Part shown: piece by piece, positions 6,663 through 16,439 of the stretch
Position numbering within the stretch: the first letter of the stretch is position 1
How the letters are laid out: the number at the start of each line of letters is the position of its first letter
Assembly: GCF_000024365.1 (NCBI RefSeq)
Contig: NC_013235.1
Span: 744,001-808,000, forward strand
DNA from: Nakamurella multipartita DSM 44233
GTDB taxonomy: Bacteria; Actinomycetota; Actinomycetes; Mycobacteriales; Nakamurellaceae
DNA length: 64,000 nucleotides
Reading direction: 5' to 3'
Program-made: the position numbers and the translations under genes
The notes under the pieces: model-generated
The model's database searches: none
What the model saw: the letters and a program-made list of their open reading frames with translations, nothing else
What the model was told of the DNA's origin: nothing

Positions 6663-8063
6663 GTGATGACCAAACAGGTCGAGGAGATCCTCGACGAACC
6701 CCATGAACAGATCGTGCAGCGGGTCTGCGCGATCGACGTGGGCAAGGACTCGGGCACAGTCTGCGTTCGCGTACCAGCCGCGTCCGGGACGGGTCGGCGA
6801 GTGAGCAAAGTCTGGGACGTCCCGGCCCGAACCAGAGCGGTCCTGGGCCTGGCCGCACAGCTGTCAGACCAGGGCATCGAGAAGGTGACCCTGGAATCGA
6901 CCTCGGACTACTGGCGGATCTGGTTCTATCTGCTGGAAGCTCATGGCCTGGACGTGCAGTTGGTCAATGCCCGCGATGTCAAGAACGTCCCCGGTCGCCC
7001 CAAAACGGACAAGCTGGACAGTGTGTGGTTGGCCAAGCTCACCGAGAAGGGGCTGTTGCGTCCATCGTTCGTGCCATCAGCGCAGGTCCGGCAGTTGCGC
7101 GACTACACCCGGATGCGGGCCGATCTGACCGGCGACCGGACCAGGTACTGGCAACGGCTGGAGAAGCTGCTGGAGGACGCCCTGATCAAGGTCACCTCCG
7201 TGGCGAGCAGGATCGACACCCTGTCCGTCCGGGACATGATTGAGGCCCTGATCGCGGGCCAGCGGGACCCGCGGGTTCTGGCCGGCATGGCCCGCGGCCG
7301 GATGCGGCTCAAGCACGCCGACCTGGTCGAGTCGCTGACCGGTCAGTTCGACGATCATCACGCCGAGCTGGCCCGGATGCTGCTGCATCAGATCGACACG
7401 CTGACCGATCAGATCGACGTCCTGACCGCACGCATCGAGGCACTCCTGGCCAGGTTGCCGGCCGGTAACACCCCCGATCCGGACCGCCCCGCACCGGATG
7501 GCCAAACTCGGCCCGGTACGAGGGCGAACGCACCCGCCGACGAGGCGGCCCAGCGCCGGACACCGCCGACGGCCGCAGACATGATCAAGATCCTGGACCA
7601 GATACCCGGGATCGGCCCAAGCAACGCACAGGTCATCATCGCCGAGATCGGGCTGGACATGAGCCGGTTCCCGACCGCTGGCCATCTGGTGTCCTGGACC
7701 CGGCTGTGCCCCCGCACGATCCAGTCCGGGAAACGATCAACAACCGGTAAGACCGGCAAGGGCAACCGTTACCTGCGCGCCGTGCTCGGTGAAGCGGCCG
7801 CGACCGGCGGCAAGACCCAAACCTTCCTGGGAGAACGCTATCGACGCCTGATCAAACGCCGCGGCAAACTCAAAACGATCGTCGCCATCGCCCGATCCAT
7901 CCTTGTCATCATCTGGCACCTGCTCGCCAACCCCGGCACGACCTTCCACGACCTCGGCGTCGACTTCAACGACCAACGCATCGACATCGGACGCCGAACC
8001 CGTAACCACGTCCGGCAACTCGAAGCCCTCGGCTTCAACGTCACCCTGACCGCGGCCGCCTAA
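6663..8063 (+). CDS. IS110-family transposase (DEDD recombinase)
   Basis: A 466-aa intact IS110 transposase. The N-terminal RuvC-like DEDD domain shows CAIDVGKDSG (Asp about 25), the LES segment, and KTDKLDSVWLAKL. A helical region with an extra Pro/Gly-rich linker (about 265-300) follows. The C-terminal Transposase_20 domain has IPGIGPSNAQVIIAEIG and LVSWTRLCP...SGKRSTTGKTGKGNRYLR, containing the candidate catalytic serine. The start is GTG 6663 or ATG 6666, after AAGGAG (6648-6653). IS110 enzymes recombine through a circular intermediate guided by an element-encoded RNA. No internal stop, so possibly active. Confidence 0.92.
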   Translation: MMTKQVEEILDEPHEQIVQRVCAIDVGKDSGTVCVRVPAASGTGRRVSKVWDVPARTRAVLGLAAQLSDQGIEKVTLESTSDYWRIWFYLLEAHGLDVQLVNARDVKNVPGRPKTDKLDSVWLAKLTEKGLLRPSFVPSAQVRQLRDYTRMRADLTGDRTRYWQRLEKLLEDALIKVTSVASRIDTLSVRDMIEALIAGQRDPRVLAGMARGRMRLKHADLVESLTGQFDDHHAELARMLLHQIDTLTDQIDVLTARIEALLARLPAGNTPDPDRPAPDGQTRPGTRANAPADEAAQRRTPPTAADMIKILDQIPGIGPSNAQVIIAEIGLDMSRFPTAGHLVSWTRLCPRTIQSGKRSTTGKTGKGNRYLRAVLGEAAATGGKTQTFLGERYRRLIKRRGKLKTIVAIARSILVIIWHLLANPGTTFHDLGVDFNDQRIDIGRRTRNHVRQLEALGFNVTLTAAA

Positions 8064-8227
8064 ACCCGACACCCACTCAACCCGATGGTCACCACCACGG
8101 GTCACCCTTGGCTGCCCAACGGCACGTTGATTTTCCGGTCAGCGAACCAACCGGGTCACGCCCTGGCCGGGTCATGCCGTCGCCGGTGCCGGGCGGGGCC
8201 GCTGGCTCGAAGTGTGAGGATCGAGCG

Positions 8228-8998
8228 ATGCTGATCGCTGCGCTGGGCAGTTCGTTCGCGGCCGGACCGACCCTGGAACCGGTGGCCGAACGGGCGGCCA
8301 TGCGGTCGGCGGTCAACTACCCGCATCGGTTGGCCCGGGCGCTGGGAGCCGACCTGGTCGACCTGAGCGTGTCCGGGGCGACCACCGCGACGATCCTGGA
8401 CGACGCGCAGACGATCGCGCCGACGGTGCAGTTCCCGCCGCAGATCGACGGGCTGCCCGCGGACGCCGACCTGGTGACGATCACCGCCGGGGGCAACGAC
8501 CTGCGTTACATCGGTTCCCTGCTGGCCACCGCCTGGCGGCGGCACGATCCGACCGCGCCGATGGCCACCCTGCTCGGGCCGCAGTACCCGCGCATCCCGC
8601 CGGCCACCGAGGACGCGGTCGGCGCGGTGGCCCACGGCCTGGCCCGGATCGTCGACGCGGCCCGGGCCCGGGCGCCGCGCGCGCGGGTCGTGCTGGTCGA
8701 CTACCTGACCGTCCTGGATCCGGGGTCGCGCTCGGCCGTCGTCGACTTCGCCGACGACGAGCTGGCGGCCTTCCGGGCCCTTCAGGACGGGCTCGAGCGG
8801 GCCTACCGGTCCGCGGCGGCCCGGTCGTCGGCCGAGTTGCTCGCGGTGTCCGAACTCAGCCGCGGCCACGGGCTGGGGTCGGCGCAACCCTGGATCGGCG
8901 ATTTCGTGCCCGATGCCCGCCGAACGGCCGGCTCGTTCCACCCGACGGCGGCCGGCATGGCGGCGGTGGCCGACCTGCTGGACATGTCGCTGCGTTGA
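8228..8998 (+). CDS. SGNH/GDSL-type hydrolase
   Basis: A 256-aa SGNH hydrolase, probably an esterase or lipase. Block I reads LGSSFAAGP instead of the classical GDS, keeping the nucleophilic Ser near residue 8. Block III is ITAGGNDLRY (Gly, Asn oxyanion) and block V is SFHPTAAG with the catalytic His. The Asp two or three residues before the His is not obvious. No signal peptide is seen, so it should be cytoplasmic. ATG 8228 has GAGGA seven bases upstream. It lies directly after the IS110 element; the remaining half of the interrupted palindrome is in its leader. Confidence 0.85.
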   Translation: MLIAALGSSFAAGPTLEPVAERAAMRSAVNYPHRLARALGADLVDLSVSGATTATILDDAQTIAPTVQFPPQIDGLPADADLVTITAGGNDLRYIGSLLATAWRRHDPTAPMATLLGPQYPRIPPATEDAVGAVAHGLARIVDAARARAPRARVVLVDYLTVLDPGSRSAVVDFADDELAAFRALQDGLERAYRSAAARSSAELLAVSELSRGHGLGSAQPWIGDFVPDARRTAGSFHPTAAGMAAVADLLDMSLR

Positions 8999-9079
8999 CC
9001 GGCCGCGGCGGGTCCGGCTGGGTATATTCCTCGCACGGTATCGACCTGTCGGGTCGGCGGTCGGTCTCGCTCACACCAC

Positions 9080-9096
9080 GCGCGCCGCAAGCGCGC
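9080..9096 (+). promoter_or_regulatory. perfect GC hairpin just upstream of a ribosome binding site
   Basis: GCGCGC (9080-9085), loop CGCAA and GCGCGC (9091-9096) form a perfect 6-bp hairpin that ends before the GGAGAGGG Shine-Dalgarno (9098-9105) of the small membrane protein. It may tune translation or stabilise the mRNA end. Confidence 0.4.
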
Positions 9097-9110
9097 GGGA
9101 GAGGGATGTC

Positions 9111-9533
9111 ATGACCCTTCCGACCCGGCGACCTGCTCTGGTCACCCTTCTGCTCATCCTGGTCGTCATCGAGGGCCTGTTCTCGATCTTCGTCGGCCTG
9201 GTGCTCGTGTTCACGCGGGACAGCATCAACGTCACCGGTGACGCGCCTCCGTCCGGTGTGTCGGCCTCATCCCTCGCACTGTGGCTCGGCATCCTGTTGA
9301 CGGTCATCGGGCTGGTTTACCTGCTGGTCGCCCGTGGGCTGGCCAACGGCAACAACTTCGCCCGGCTCGTGGTCGCGGTAGTGACCGTCCTGAGCATCGC
9401 CAGCTCCGTGTGGCTGCTGTTCGCGCACCCGGGCGGCGCTCGCTGGTCGACGGTGGGCAGCATCGTCCTCGGGGTGATCGTGCTGGCGATCCTGTACTCG
9501 CCGAAGGCTTCGGCCTTCTTCCGCACGAACTGA
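9111..9533 (+). CDS. small four-helix membrane protein of unknown function
   Basis: 140 aa with four predicted membrane helices at about residues 10-33, 48-72, 82-102 and 110-130, short loops and a Lys-containing tail (SPKASAFFRTN). ATG 9111 follows GGAGAGGG by five bases. I do not recognise the family; it resembles generic actinobacterial integral membrane proteins. The Nudix gene starts four bases after its stop, so the two are co-transcribed. Confidence 0.8.
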   Translation: MTLPTRRPALVTLLLILVVIEGLFSIFVGLVLVFTRDSINVTGDAPPSGVSASSLALWLGILLTVIGLVYLLVARGLANGNNFARLVVAVVTVLSIASSVWLLFAHPGGARWSTVGSIVLGVIVLAILYSPKASAFFRTN

Positions 9534-9536
9534 CCG

Positions 9537-10193
9537 GTGACCCCGGACCGGATCGAGAACACCGACCACGCCGAGGCGGTCCGGCGTGCGGCCATCACCC
9601 TGACCGCCATCGCCCAGAGCGGGTTGCACTATGCGGACGACAGGTACGACGTCGACCGCTACCAGAAGATGGCGGCGTTGGCGCTGGACCTGCTGACGGT
9701 GGTGGGCGGCGGCTCGCGGGATGGCTGGCGACTGCAACTCGGTGACGATCGCGGGTACGCGACGCCCAAGATCGACGTTCGGGGCGCGCTGGTCGATGAC
9801 CGGGAGCGGGTCCTGCTGATGCGGGAGCGGCTGGACGGGTACTGGTCGCTGCCCGGCGGGTGGGCCGATCCGCTGGACACTCCCTCGGTCGCTGTCGAGC
9901 GCGAAGTGCGGGAAGAGACAGGCTACGGCGCGCGGGCGGTCAAGCTCGTCGGCTGCTGGGACCGCGACGCGCGGGGGCATACACCCAAGCTGCCGTTCTC
10001 CATTTACAAACTGTTCTTCCTCTGCGAGGCGACGGGCGAGGTCGGGCCGCCCCAGGCCCTGGAGACGCTGGAGGTCGGCTGGTTCGGCCTCGACGAGCTG
10101 CCGCCACTGTCCTCCGGTCGGATCAACGTGCATGAACTGGGGCGGGTCGTGGCCCACCACCGGGACCGCACCCTGCCGACCGAGTTCGACTGA
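9537..10193 (+). CDS. Nudix hydrolase with N-terminal Nudix_N-type domain
   Basis: A 218-aa protein that would hydrolyse a nucleoside diphosphate linked to another moiety. Residues 1-70 form a helical domain seen in Nudix proteins related to ADP-ribose pyrophosphatases. The Nudix box runs GGWADPLDTPSVAV then EREVREETGYGA; the first conserved Glu of the box is Asp here, while REVREETG is intact. GTG 9537 is four bases after the previous stop and replaces a separate RBS by coupling. Substrate unknown. Confidence 0.85.
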   Translation: MTPDRIENTDHAEAVRRAAITLTAIAQSGLHYADDRYDVDRYQKMAALALDLLTVVGGGSRDGWRLQLGDDRGYATPKIDVRGALVDDRERVLLMRERLDGYWSLPGGWADPLDTPSVAVEREVREETGYGARAVKLVGCWDRDARGHTPKLPFSIYKLFFLCEATGEVGPPQALETLEVGWFGLDELPPLSSGRINVHELGRVVAHHRDRTLPTEFD

Positions 10194-10267
10194 CCGCCGA
10201 GCCGGCATCGGGGCCGGCCATGGACCCGCGGGCAATGGGGTCGACTTCCGGCGGCCCAGGTCGTAGC

Positions 10268-10289
10268 CTGTACCGACTGGTTGGTACAG
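10268..10289. promoter_or_regulatory. 22-bp palindromic operator candidate upstream of the MFS gene
   Basis: CTGTACC (10268-10274), eight bases, then GGTACAG (10283-10289) is a perfect 7-bp inverted repeat in the only gap ahead of the transporter gene, 50 bp before its start. The spacing suits a TetR- or MarR-type dimer. No regulator gene is adjacent. Confidence 0.5.
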
Positions 10290-10338
10290 AAACGATGATG
10301 GTGGCCGGTCCGCCGGCGCAGGGTGTGGGGTAGTTCTC

Positions 10339-11592
10339 GTGTTCGGCTCGTACGCGCAGGTGCTGCGGCGCCCTGGTGCTCTCCGCTTCACGGCCGCCGG
10401 GTTCCTGGCCCGGATGCAGATGTCGATGATGGGCCTGGGCGCCGTCATGCTGCTGTCCGCGGAACGGGGCTCCTACGCGGTGGCCGGCGCCGTCGCGGCC
10501 ATCTACGCCGTCTCCAACGCGATCATCGGACCCCAGGTCAGCCGGCTGATCGACTCGTTCGGCCAGTTCAAGGTGGTGCCGATCCAGCTGGCCATCCACG
10601 TGCCCGCGGTGATCGGGATGATCGCCATCACCCTGTGGACCCCGCTGACCTGGCCGATCTACGTCCTGGCCCTGGTGGCCGGGGCGTCGCAGCCGATCAT
10701 GGGCCCGCTGGTGCGGGCCCGCTGGTCCGCGCAGCTGCACGGCAGCCCGTTGCTGCGCACCGCGTTCGCCTGGGAATCGCTGATCGACGAGGCCGTGTTC
10801 ATCCTCGGCCCGCCGCTGGCCACCATCGTCGCGCTGCAGATCAATCCGAGTGCCGGCCTGCTGCTGGCCACGGCGATGCTGTTGGTCGGCACCGTGCTGC
10901 TGCTCTCGCAGCGGCGCACCGAGCCGACGCCCAGCGGTCGCCACTCGGCGACCAAGGGCCGGCCGGCGATCCTGCTGCCCGGGGTGGCCGCCATCGCCGC
11001 GGTGTTCGTGATGATGGGCGCGCTGTTCGGCTCCTTCGAGGTGACCACGGTGGCCTTCGCCAAGGCCTCCGGGGTGCCGGAGGCGGCCGGGGTGGTGCTG
11101 GCGCTGTACGCGGTCGGCTCGCTGCTGGCCGGCCTGGTCTTCGGGGCGCTGACCCTGCGGGCCTCCCTGCTGCGCCAGTTCGTGCTGGCCACCGCGACGC
11201 TGGCCGTCGTGACCGCGCCGCTGCCGTTCCTACCCCAGGTCTGGCAGATCGCCGTCGGGCTGTTCGTCGCCGGATTGGCCTGCTCGCCCGTGCTGATCTC
11301 GGGCATGGCCTTCGTCGAGCGGGTGGTGCCGGGGGCCCGGCTCACCGAATCGATGGCCTGGGTGACCTCGGGCGTGGCCGTGGGCATCGCCGTGGCCTCC
11401 CCGCTGGCCGGCGTCATCATCGACCGGTTCGGCGCGCACACGGCCTACTGGGTGACCTCCGGGGCGGCGATCCTGGCGATCGTCGTCGCCCTGGCGTTCC
11501 TGCCCTCGCTGCGCCGCGCCCAGGCCGGCGCGGTCGCCCCGGCCGAGCGGGTGCTCGCCGCCGGGGCGCCGGCGCCGCAGATCAGTACATGA
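10339..11592 (+). CDS. major facilitator superfamily transporter
   Basis: A 417-aa polytopic protein with about 12 membrane helices in two six-helix halves, a cytoplasmic loop rich in basic residues near position 200 (SQRRTEPTPSGRHSATKGR) and an Ala-rich tail. The sequence resembles actinobacterial drug/metabolite efflux MFS members (FGSYAQVLRRPGALRFTAAG). The GTG 10339 start fits the first helix. It is downstream of a palindromic site at 10268-10289. Its 3' end overlaps the convergent small gene by 11 bp. Substrate cannot be assigned. Confidence 0.85.
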   Translation: MFGSYAQVLRRPGALRFTAAGFLARMQMSMMGLGAVMLLSAERGSYAVAGAVAAIYAVSNAIIGPQVSRLIDSFGQFKVVPIQLAIHVPAVIGMIAITLWTPLTWPIYVLALVAGASQPIMGPLVRARWSAQLHGSPLLRTAFAWESLIDEAVFILGPPLATIVALQINPSAGLLLATAMLLVGTVLLLSQRRTEPTPSGRHSATKGRPAILLPGVAAIAAVFVMMGALFGSFEVTTVAFAKASGVPEAAGVVLALYAVGSLLAGLVFGALTLRASLLRQFVLATATLAVVTAPLPFLPQVWQIAVGLFVAGLACSPVLISGMAFVERVVPGARLTESMAWVTSGVAVGIAVASPLAGVIIDRFGAHTAYWVTSGAAILAIVVALAFLPSLRRAQAGAVAPAERVLAAGAPAPQIST

Positions 11593-11947
11593 ACCGGCCC
11601 CAGCGGACGTCGTAGGTGGCCAGGACCAGAATCGGCCCGTCGGGGCTGCGCCAGTAGGTCAGTTCGCCGTCCGTGCCCTTCTTGGTGTGCAGGATCGGCG
11701 GACCGGCCGCGTGCAGGCGGGGTCCGTCGGCCGGGTCGAACCAGACCAGGTCGCAGAACCCGCCGAGGCAACCGCAGGAATCCCACGCCACCCGGGCCCC
11801 GGCGCGCACCAGGTCCATCGCCCCGGCCGGAGTGAGCGCGTCGACCCGCCCGAAGACGCGGCCGTCCGGGGCGACCAGCCGGGGCGACGGCGGCTGCGCG
11901 ATCTGGTCGACGGCGGTGACGGTGGAACGGCGGCGGCGACGGACCAT
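11582..11947 (-). CDS. conserved hypothetical protein with a CGCxxxxC cluster
   Basis: A 121-aa soluble protein, basic at the N-terminus (VRRRRRS), with DSCGCLGGFCDLVWF at about residues 56-70 (three Cys) and a Trp/Tyr-rich C-terminus ending DVRWGRFMY. The cysteine cluster could bind metal, but I do not recognise the family. It ends inside the convergent MFS gene (11-bp overlap) and begins 13 bases after the stop of the second MFS gene, so it may be co-transcribed with that transporter. Confidence 0.65.
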   Translation of the reverse strand: MVRRRRRSTVTAVDQIAQPPSPRLVAPDGRVFGRVDALTPAGAMDLVRAGARVAWDSCGCLGGFCDLVWFDPADGPRLHAAGPPILHTKKGTDGELTYWRSPDGPILVLATYDVRWGRFMY

Positions 11948-11960
11948 GCCGGCGAGTGTG

Positions 11961-13196
11961 TCAACGGGGCCCGCCGTCGGCCACGACTTTGTCCCGCGGG
12001 GTGGGTGGCGGCACCCGGCGCGGGATCCAGTAGCCGAGCCAGCCCCCGCCCAGCAGCCCGACGATGCCCATCGCGACGATGCCCGCCCCGAGCGAGGCCA
12101 GCGCGGTCACCCCGGCGATGACGAAGGGTCCGGCTCCGTTCCCGGAGTCGGAGAACACCCGCCAGATGCCCAGGAAGACGGGCCGCTGCCCGGGCGGGGC
12201 GAGATCGGCGCCCAGCGTCATCACCAGGCCGGCGCTCATCCCGTTGCCGATACCCATGATCAGGCCGACCACCATCAGGCCGGTGGCGGTGTCGGTCAGC
12301 GGCAGGACGATCAGTGACAGCCCGAGGACCGTCATCGCCGGAACGGCCACCCACATCCGCCCGAACCGGTCCATCACCTTGCCCGCCGGGTAGAACAGCA
12401 GCATGTCGATGGCGCCGGACACCCCGAAGATCAGCGAGATGGCCGCCGGGGACAGCCCGAGTTCCTGACCCCACAGCGGCAACGCGACCTGCCGCACCGC
12501 GCGGATCGCGCTGACCAGCAGCACCCCCACACCCAGCGTGGCGAACACCGACCGCTGTTCGCTCAGGACGGCCGGGAACCTCGCGCGGGGCTGGGCCGTC
12601 CCGCCCGGGCCGGCCGGGTCGACCTTCGGGTCACCCACGACCAGCAGGGTGCCGGCGGCGACCAGGGCGGCGACCACGTGCACGGCGTAGGCGCCCCACA
12701 GGCCGACCGCGTGCACCGCGGCCGAGCCGACGAACGGGCCGATAAACAGTCCGATCCGGAACACCCCGCCGAGGGTGGACATCGCCCGGGCCCGCAGCCG
12801 GTAGGGCACCACCTCGGTGACGAAGGCCTGCCGGGCCAGCAGCCAGACCGCGGTGCACGCACCGGTGACGAAGATCGCCGCGGCGAACAGGATCAGCTGG
12901 CCGGCGACCATGCAGCCGACGAGGGCGAGCACGGTCAGCAGGGCGGCGCCGATCATCGTCGGTCGCTCGCCGAACCGGTGCACCAGCGACCCGGCCGGGA
13001 TGTCCGCGCAGACCTGGCCCAGGCCGGCCAGCGCCACCACCAGCGCGGCCATGGCCGGACTGGCGCCCAGGTCGGTCGCCGAGATGACGATGACCGGCGC
13101 GATCGCGCCCTGGCCGACGGCGAACACCGCGGGCGGCAGGAACGCGGCGGGCGCGATGTCGCGCAGCGTCACCTCCGCGCCTTCCCCGCTGGGCAC
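11961..13196 (-). CDS. major facilitator superfamily transporter (second)
   Basis: 411 aa and about 12 membrane helices, with the MFS loop motif GSLVHRFGERPTM after helix 2 and GKVMDRFGRMW in the second half. The family is close to multidrug efflux MFS proteins. The annotated GTG at 13196 has a weak RBS; the in-frame GTG at 13172 is preceded by GGAAGG at seven bases and may be the true start (VTLRDIAPAAFLPPAVF). Together with the small gene at 11582 it forms a minus-strand unit. Unrelated in sequence detail to the neighbouring MFS at 10339, so not a recent duplication. Confidence 0.85.
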   Translation of the reverse strand: MPSGEGAEVTLRDIAPAAFLPPAVFAVGQGAIAPVIVISATDLGASPAMAALVVALAGLGQVCADIPAGSLVHRFGERPTMIGAALLTVLALVGCMVAGQLILFAAAIFVTGACTAVWLLARQAFVTEVVPYRLRARAMSTLGGVFRIGLFIGPFVGSAAVHAVGLWGAYAVHVVAALVAAGTLLVVGDPKVDPAGPGGTAQPRARFPAVLSEQRSVFATLGVGVLLVSAIRAVRQVALPLWGQELGLSPAAISLIFGVSGAIDMLLFYPAGKVMDRFGRMWVAVPAMTVLGLSLIVLPLTDTATGLMVVGLIMGIGNGMSAGLVMTLGADLAPPGQRPVFLGIWRVFSDSGNGAGPFVIAGVTALASLGAGIVAMGIVGLLGGGWLGYWIPRRVPPPTPRDKVVADGGPR

Positions 13197-13326
13197 CGGC
13201 CACCGTCCCTTCGTCCGTCGAAAAGGAAGCTACGCGAAGGACTGCCGGCCGGGGCCCGCCGGTGCCGTCAGCCCGGCCAGCGGGAGCCCGGTTCCGCCGC
13301 CGCCGGGTGCCCGATGATCACGCGCG

Positions 13327-13332
13327 TAGGGT
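13327..13332 (+). promoter_or_regulatory. -10 box of a leaderless gene (DUF2236)
   Basis: TAGGGT lies six bases before ATG 13339, and no Shine-Dalgarno is present. This is the same layout as several other genes in the window. No clear -35 box. Confidence 0.5.
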
Positions 13333-13338
13333 GAGTTG

Positions 13339-14229
13339 ATGGACACCAGTTCGGGGGCTGACGTTCGTGCGATCGGGGGCGACCAGGGGGCGGCGGCGCA
13401 GGCCGACCCGCTCTTCGGGCCGGACAGCATGACCTGGCGGGTGCACGCCGATCCGGTCTTCCCGATCGGCGGGGTGCGGGCGCTGATCCTGCAGGCCTTG
13501 CATCCGTTGACCATGGCCGCCGTGTCCCAGCAACGCGGGTTCGACGAGAACTTCTGGGGCCGGCTGGATCGCACCGGCCGGTACGTCTCGACCCTGACCT
13601 ATTCGCCGGCGCCGCAGGCGCACCGGCTCGCCGCGCAGGTCCGCGGGATCCACCGCAAGCTGCGGGGCACCGATCCGGAGACCGGGGAGAGCTTCCGGCT
13701 GGATCGGCCGGACCTGCTGCTGTGGGTGCACTGCTGCGAGGTCGACTCGTTCCTGACCACGGCCCGGCGGGCCGGGGCCCCCATCAGCGACCGTGAGGCC
13801 GACGAGTACCTGCGCGAACAGGTTCGGGCCGCCCGGCTGATCGGGATTCCGGAGGCGATGGTCCCGGCCACCGTCGCCGACATGACCCAGTACTTCCGGG
13901 ACGTGCGGGCCGAGCTCCGGCTCACCGACGCCGCCCGCCGGGGTGTGCGGGTGCTGGCGGTCCCGCCGATGCCCAAACGGGTCCGCCTGCTCACCCCGGC
14001 CCGGCCCGCGTGGGCCGGGCTGGCGGCGATGGCCTTCGCGCTGCTGCCGCGCTGGGCCCGGCGGATGTACCGGTTGCCCGGCCTGCCGACGACCGACCTG
14101 GCCGCGACGGCAACCATCCGCGCGGTCCGCGCCGGCCTGGTGGTGCTGCCGGACAAGTGGACCGGACCGCCGGAGGTCCGCGACGCCCGCGATCAGATCG
14201 ACGCCCTGGCCGAGCAGCGGGCCGGCTGA
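13339..14229 (+). CDS. DUF2236 / MpaB-like oxygenase domain protein
   Basis: A 296-aa member of the DUF2236 family, which includes the rubber oxygenase Lcp and fungal MpaB; members bind heme and act as oxygenases or peroxygenases. The conserved N-terminal segment WRVHADPVFPIGGVRALILQ is followed by LHPLTMAAV with the His expected near the heme, then RDVRAELRLTDAARRG and the C-terminal MPKRVRLLTPARPAW stretch. It is leaderless by its TAGGGT box. It is flanked by MFS genes and leuA and has no pathway partner nearby. The substrate is unknown. Confidence 0.82.
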   Translation: MDTSSGADVRAIGGDQGAAAQADPLFGPDSMTWRVHADPVFPIGGVRALILQALHPLTMAAVSQQRGFDENFWGRLDRTGRYVSTLTYSPAPQAHRLAAQVRGIHRKLRGTDPETGESFRLDRPDLLLWVHCCEVDSFLTTARRAGAPISDREADEYLREQVRAARLIGIPEAMVPATVADMTQYFRDVRAELRLTDAARRGVRVLAVPPMPKRVRLLTPARPAWAGLAAMAFALLPRWARRMYRLPGLPTTDLAATATIRAVRAGLVVLPDKWTGPPEVRDARDQIDALAEQRAG

Positions 14230-14317
14230 CGACCCGCACCGCGGCCGTTGTCCGCGACTCGCGCCGGCCCGGGGCCCGCGCGAGTCGCGCAGCAGTGGCT
14301 CGACCGGGGTCAGGCCG

Positions 14318-16261
<1,944 letters not shown>

Positions 16262-16391
16262 TCATCGCGTCGGTCGCTGCGGTGCGCACCACGCTGGGGA
16301 CTGTACCCCGGGGGCGGCGGTAGGCGCATCCGCTGGGTTCGGCGGGGTGGGCCGCACACCATGGTCGGCCCGGCCGGTCAGGCCGCGGTGG

Positions 16392-16426
16392 GGAGGAAAG
16401 TGCCCGCGCAGCGACACTTTTCCTCC
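16392..16426 (-). terminator. hairpin after the pentapeptide-repeat gene
   Basis: GGAGGAAAGTG (16392-16402) and CACTTTTCCTCC (16415-16426) form an 11-bp stem with one bulged base, 13 bases beyond the stop of the pentapeptide gene. A terminator is the natural reading; it would also insulate leuA. Confidence 0.6.
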
Positions 16427-16439
16427 TGGAGGTGAGCGA

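Larger units (their letters stand above)
6427..8142 (+). mobile_element. IS110-family insertion sequence in a REP-like palindrome
   Basis: An element of about 1.7 kb with one transposase, no terminal inverted repeats and a 236-bp non-coding 5' end, as expected for IS110 elements. Borders are inferred by rebuilding the interrupted palindrome: TCAG occurs at both junctions (6423-6426 and 8139-8142), so the core is within TCAG, most likely AG. Insertion into REP palindromes is documented for IS621 and other IS110 relatives. The exact border is uncertain by up to four bases. Confidence 0.7.

Noticed and set aside
6426-8108. 8-bp direct repeat GTCACCCT (6426-6433 and 8101-8108) as the IS borders
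   Set aside because: An 8-mer repeat can occur by chance at this search size, and it does not rebuild the palindrome. The border at 6426/8142 restores a perfect inverted end and agrees with the guide words.
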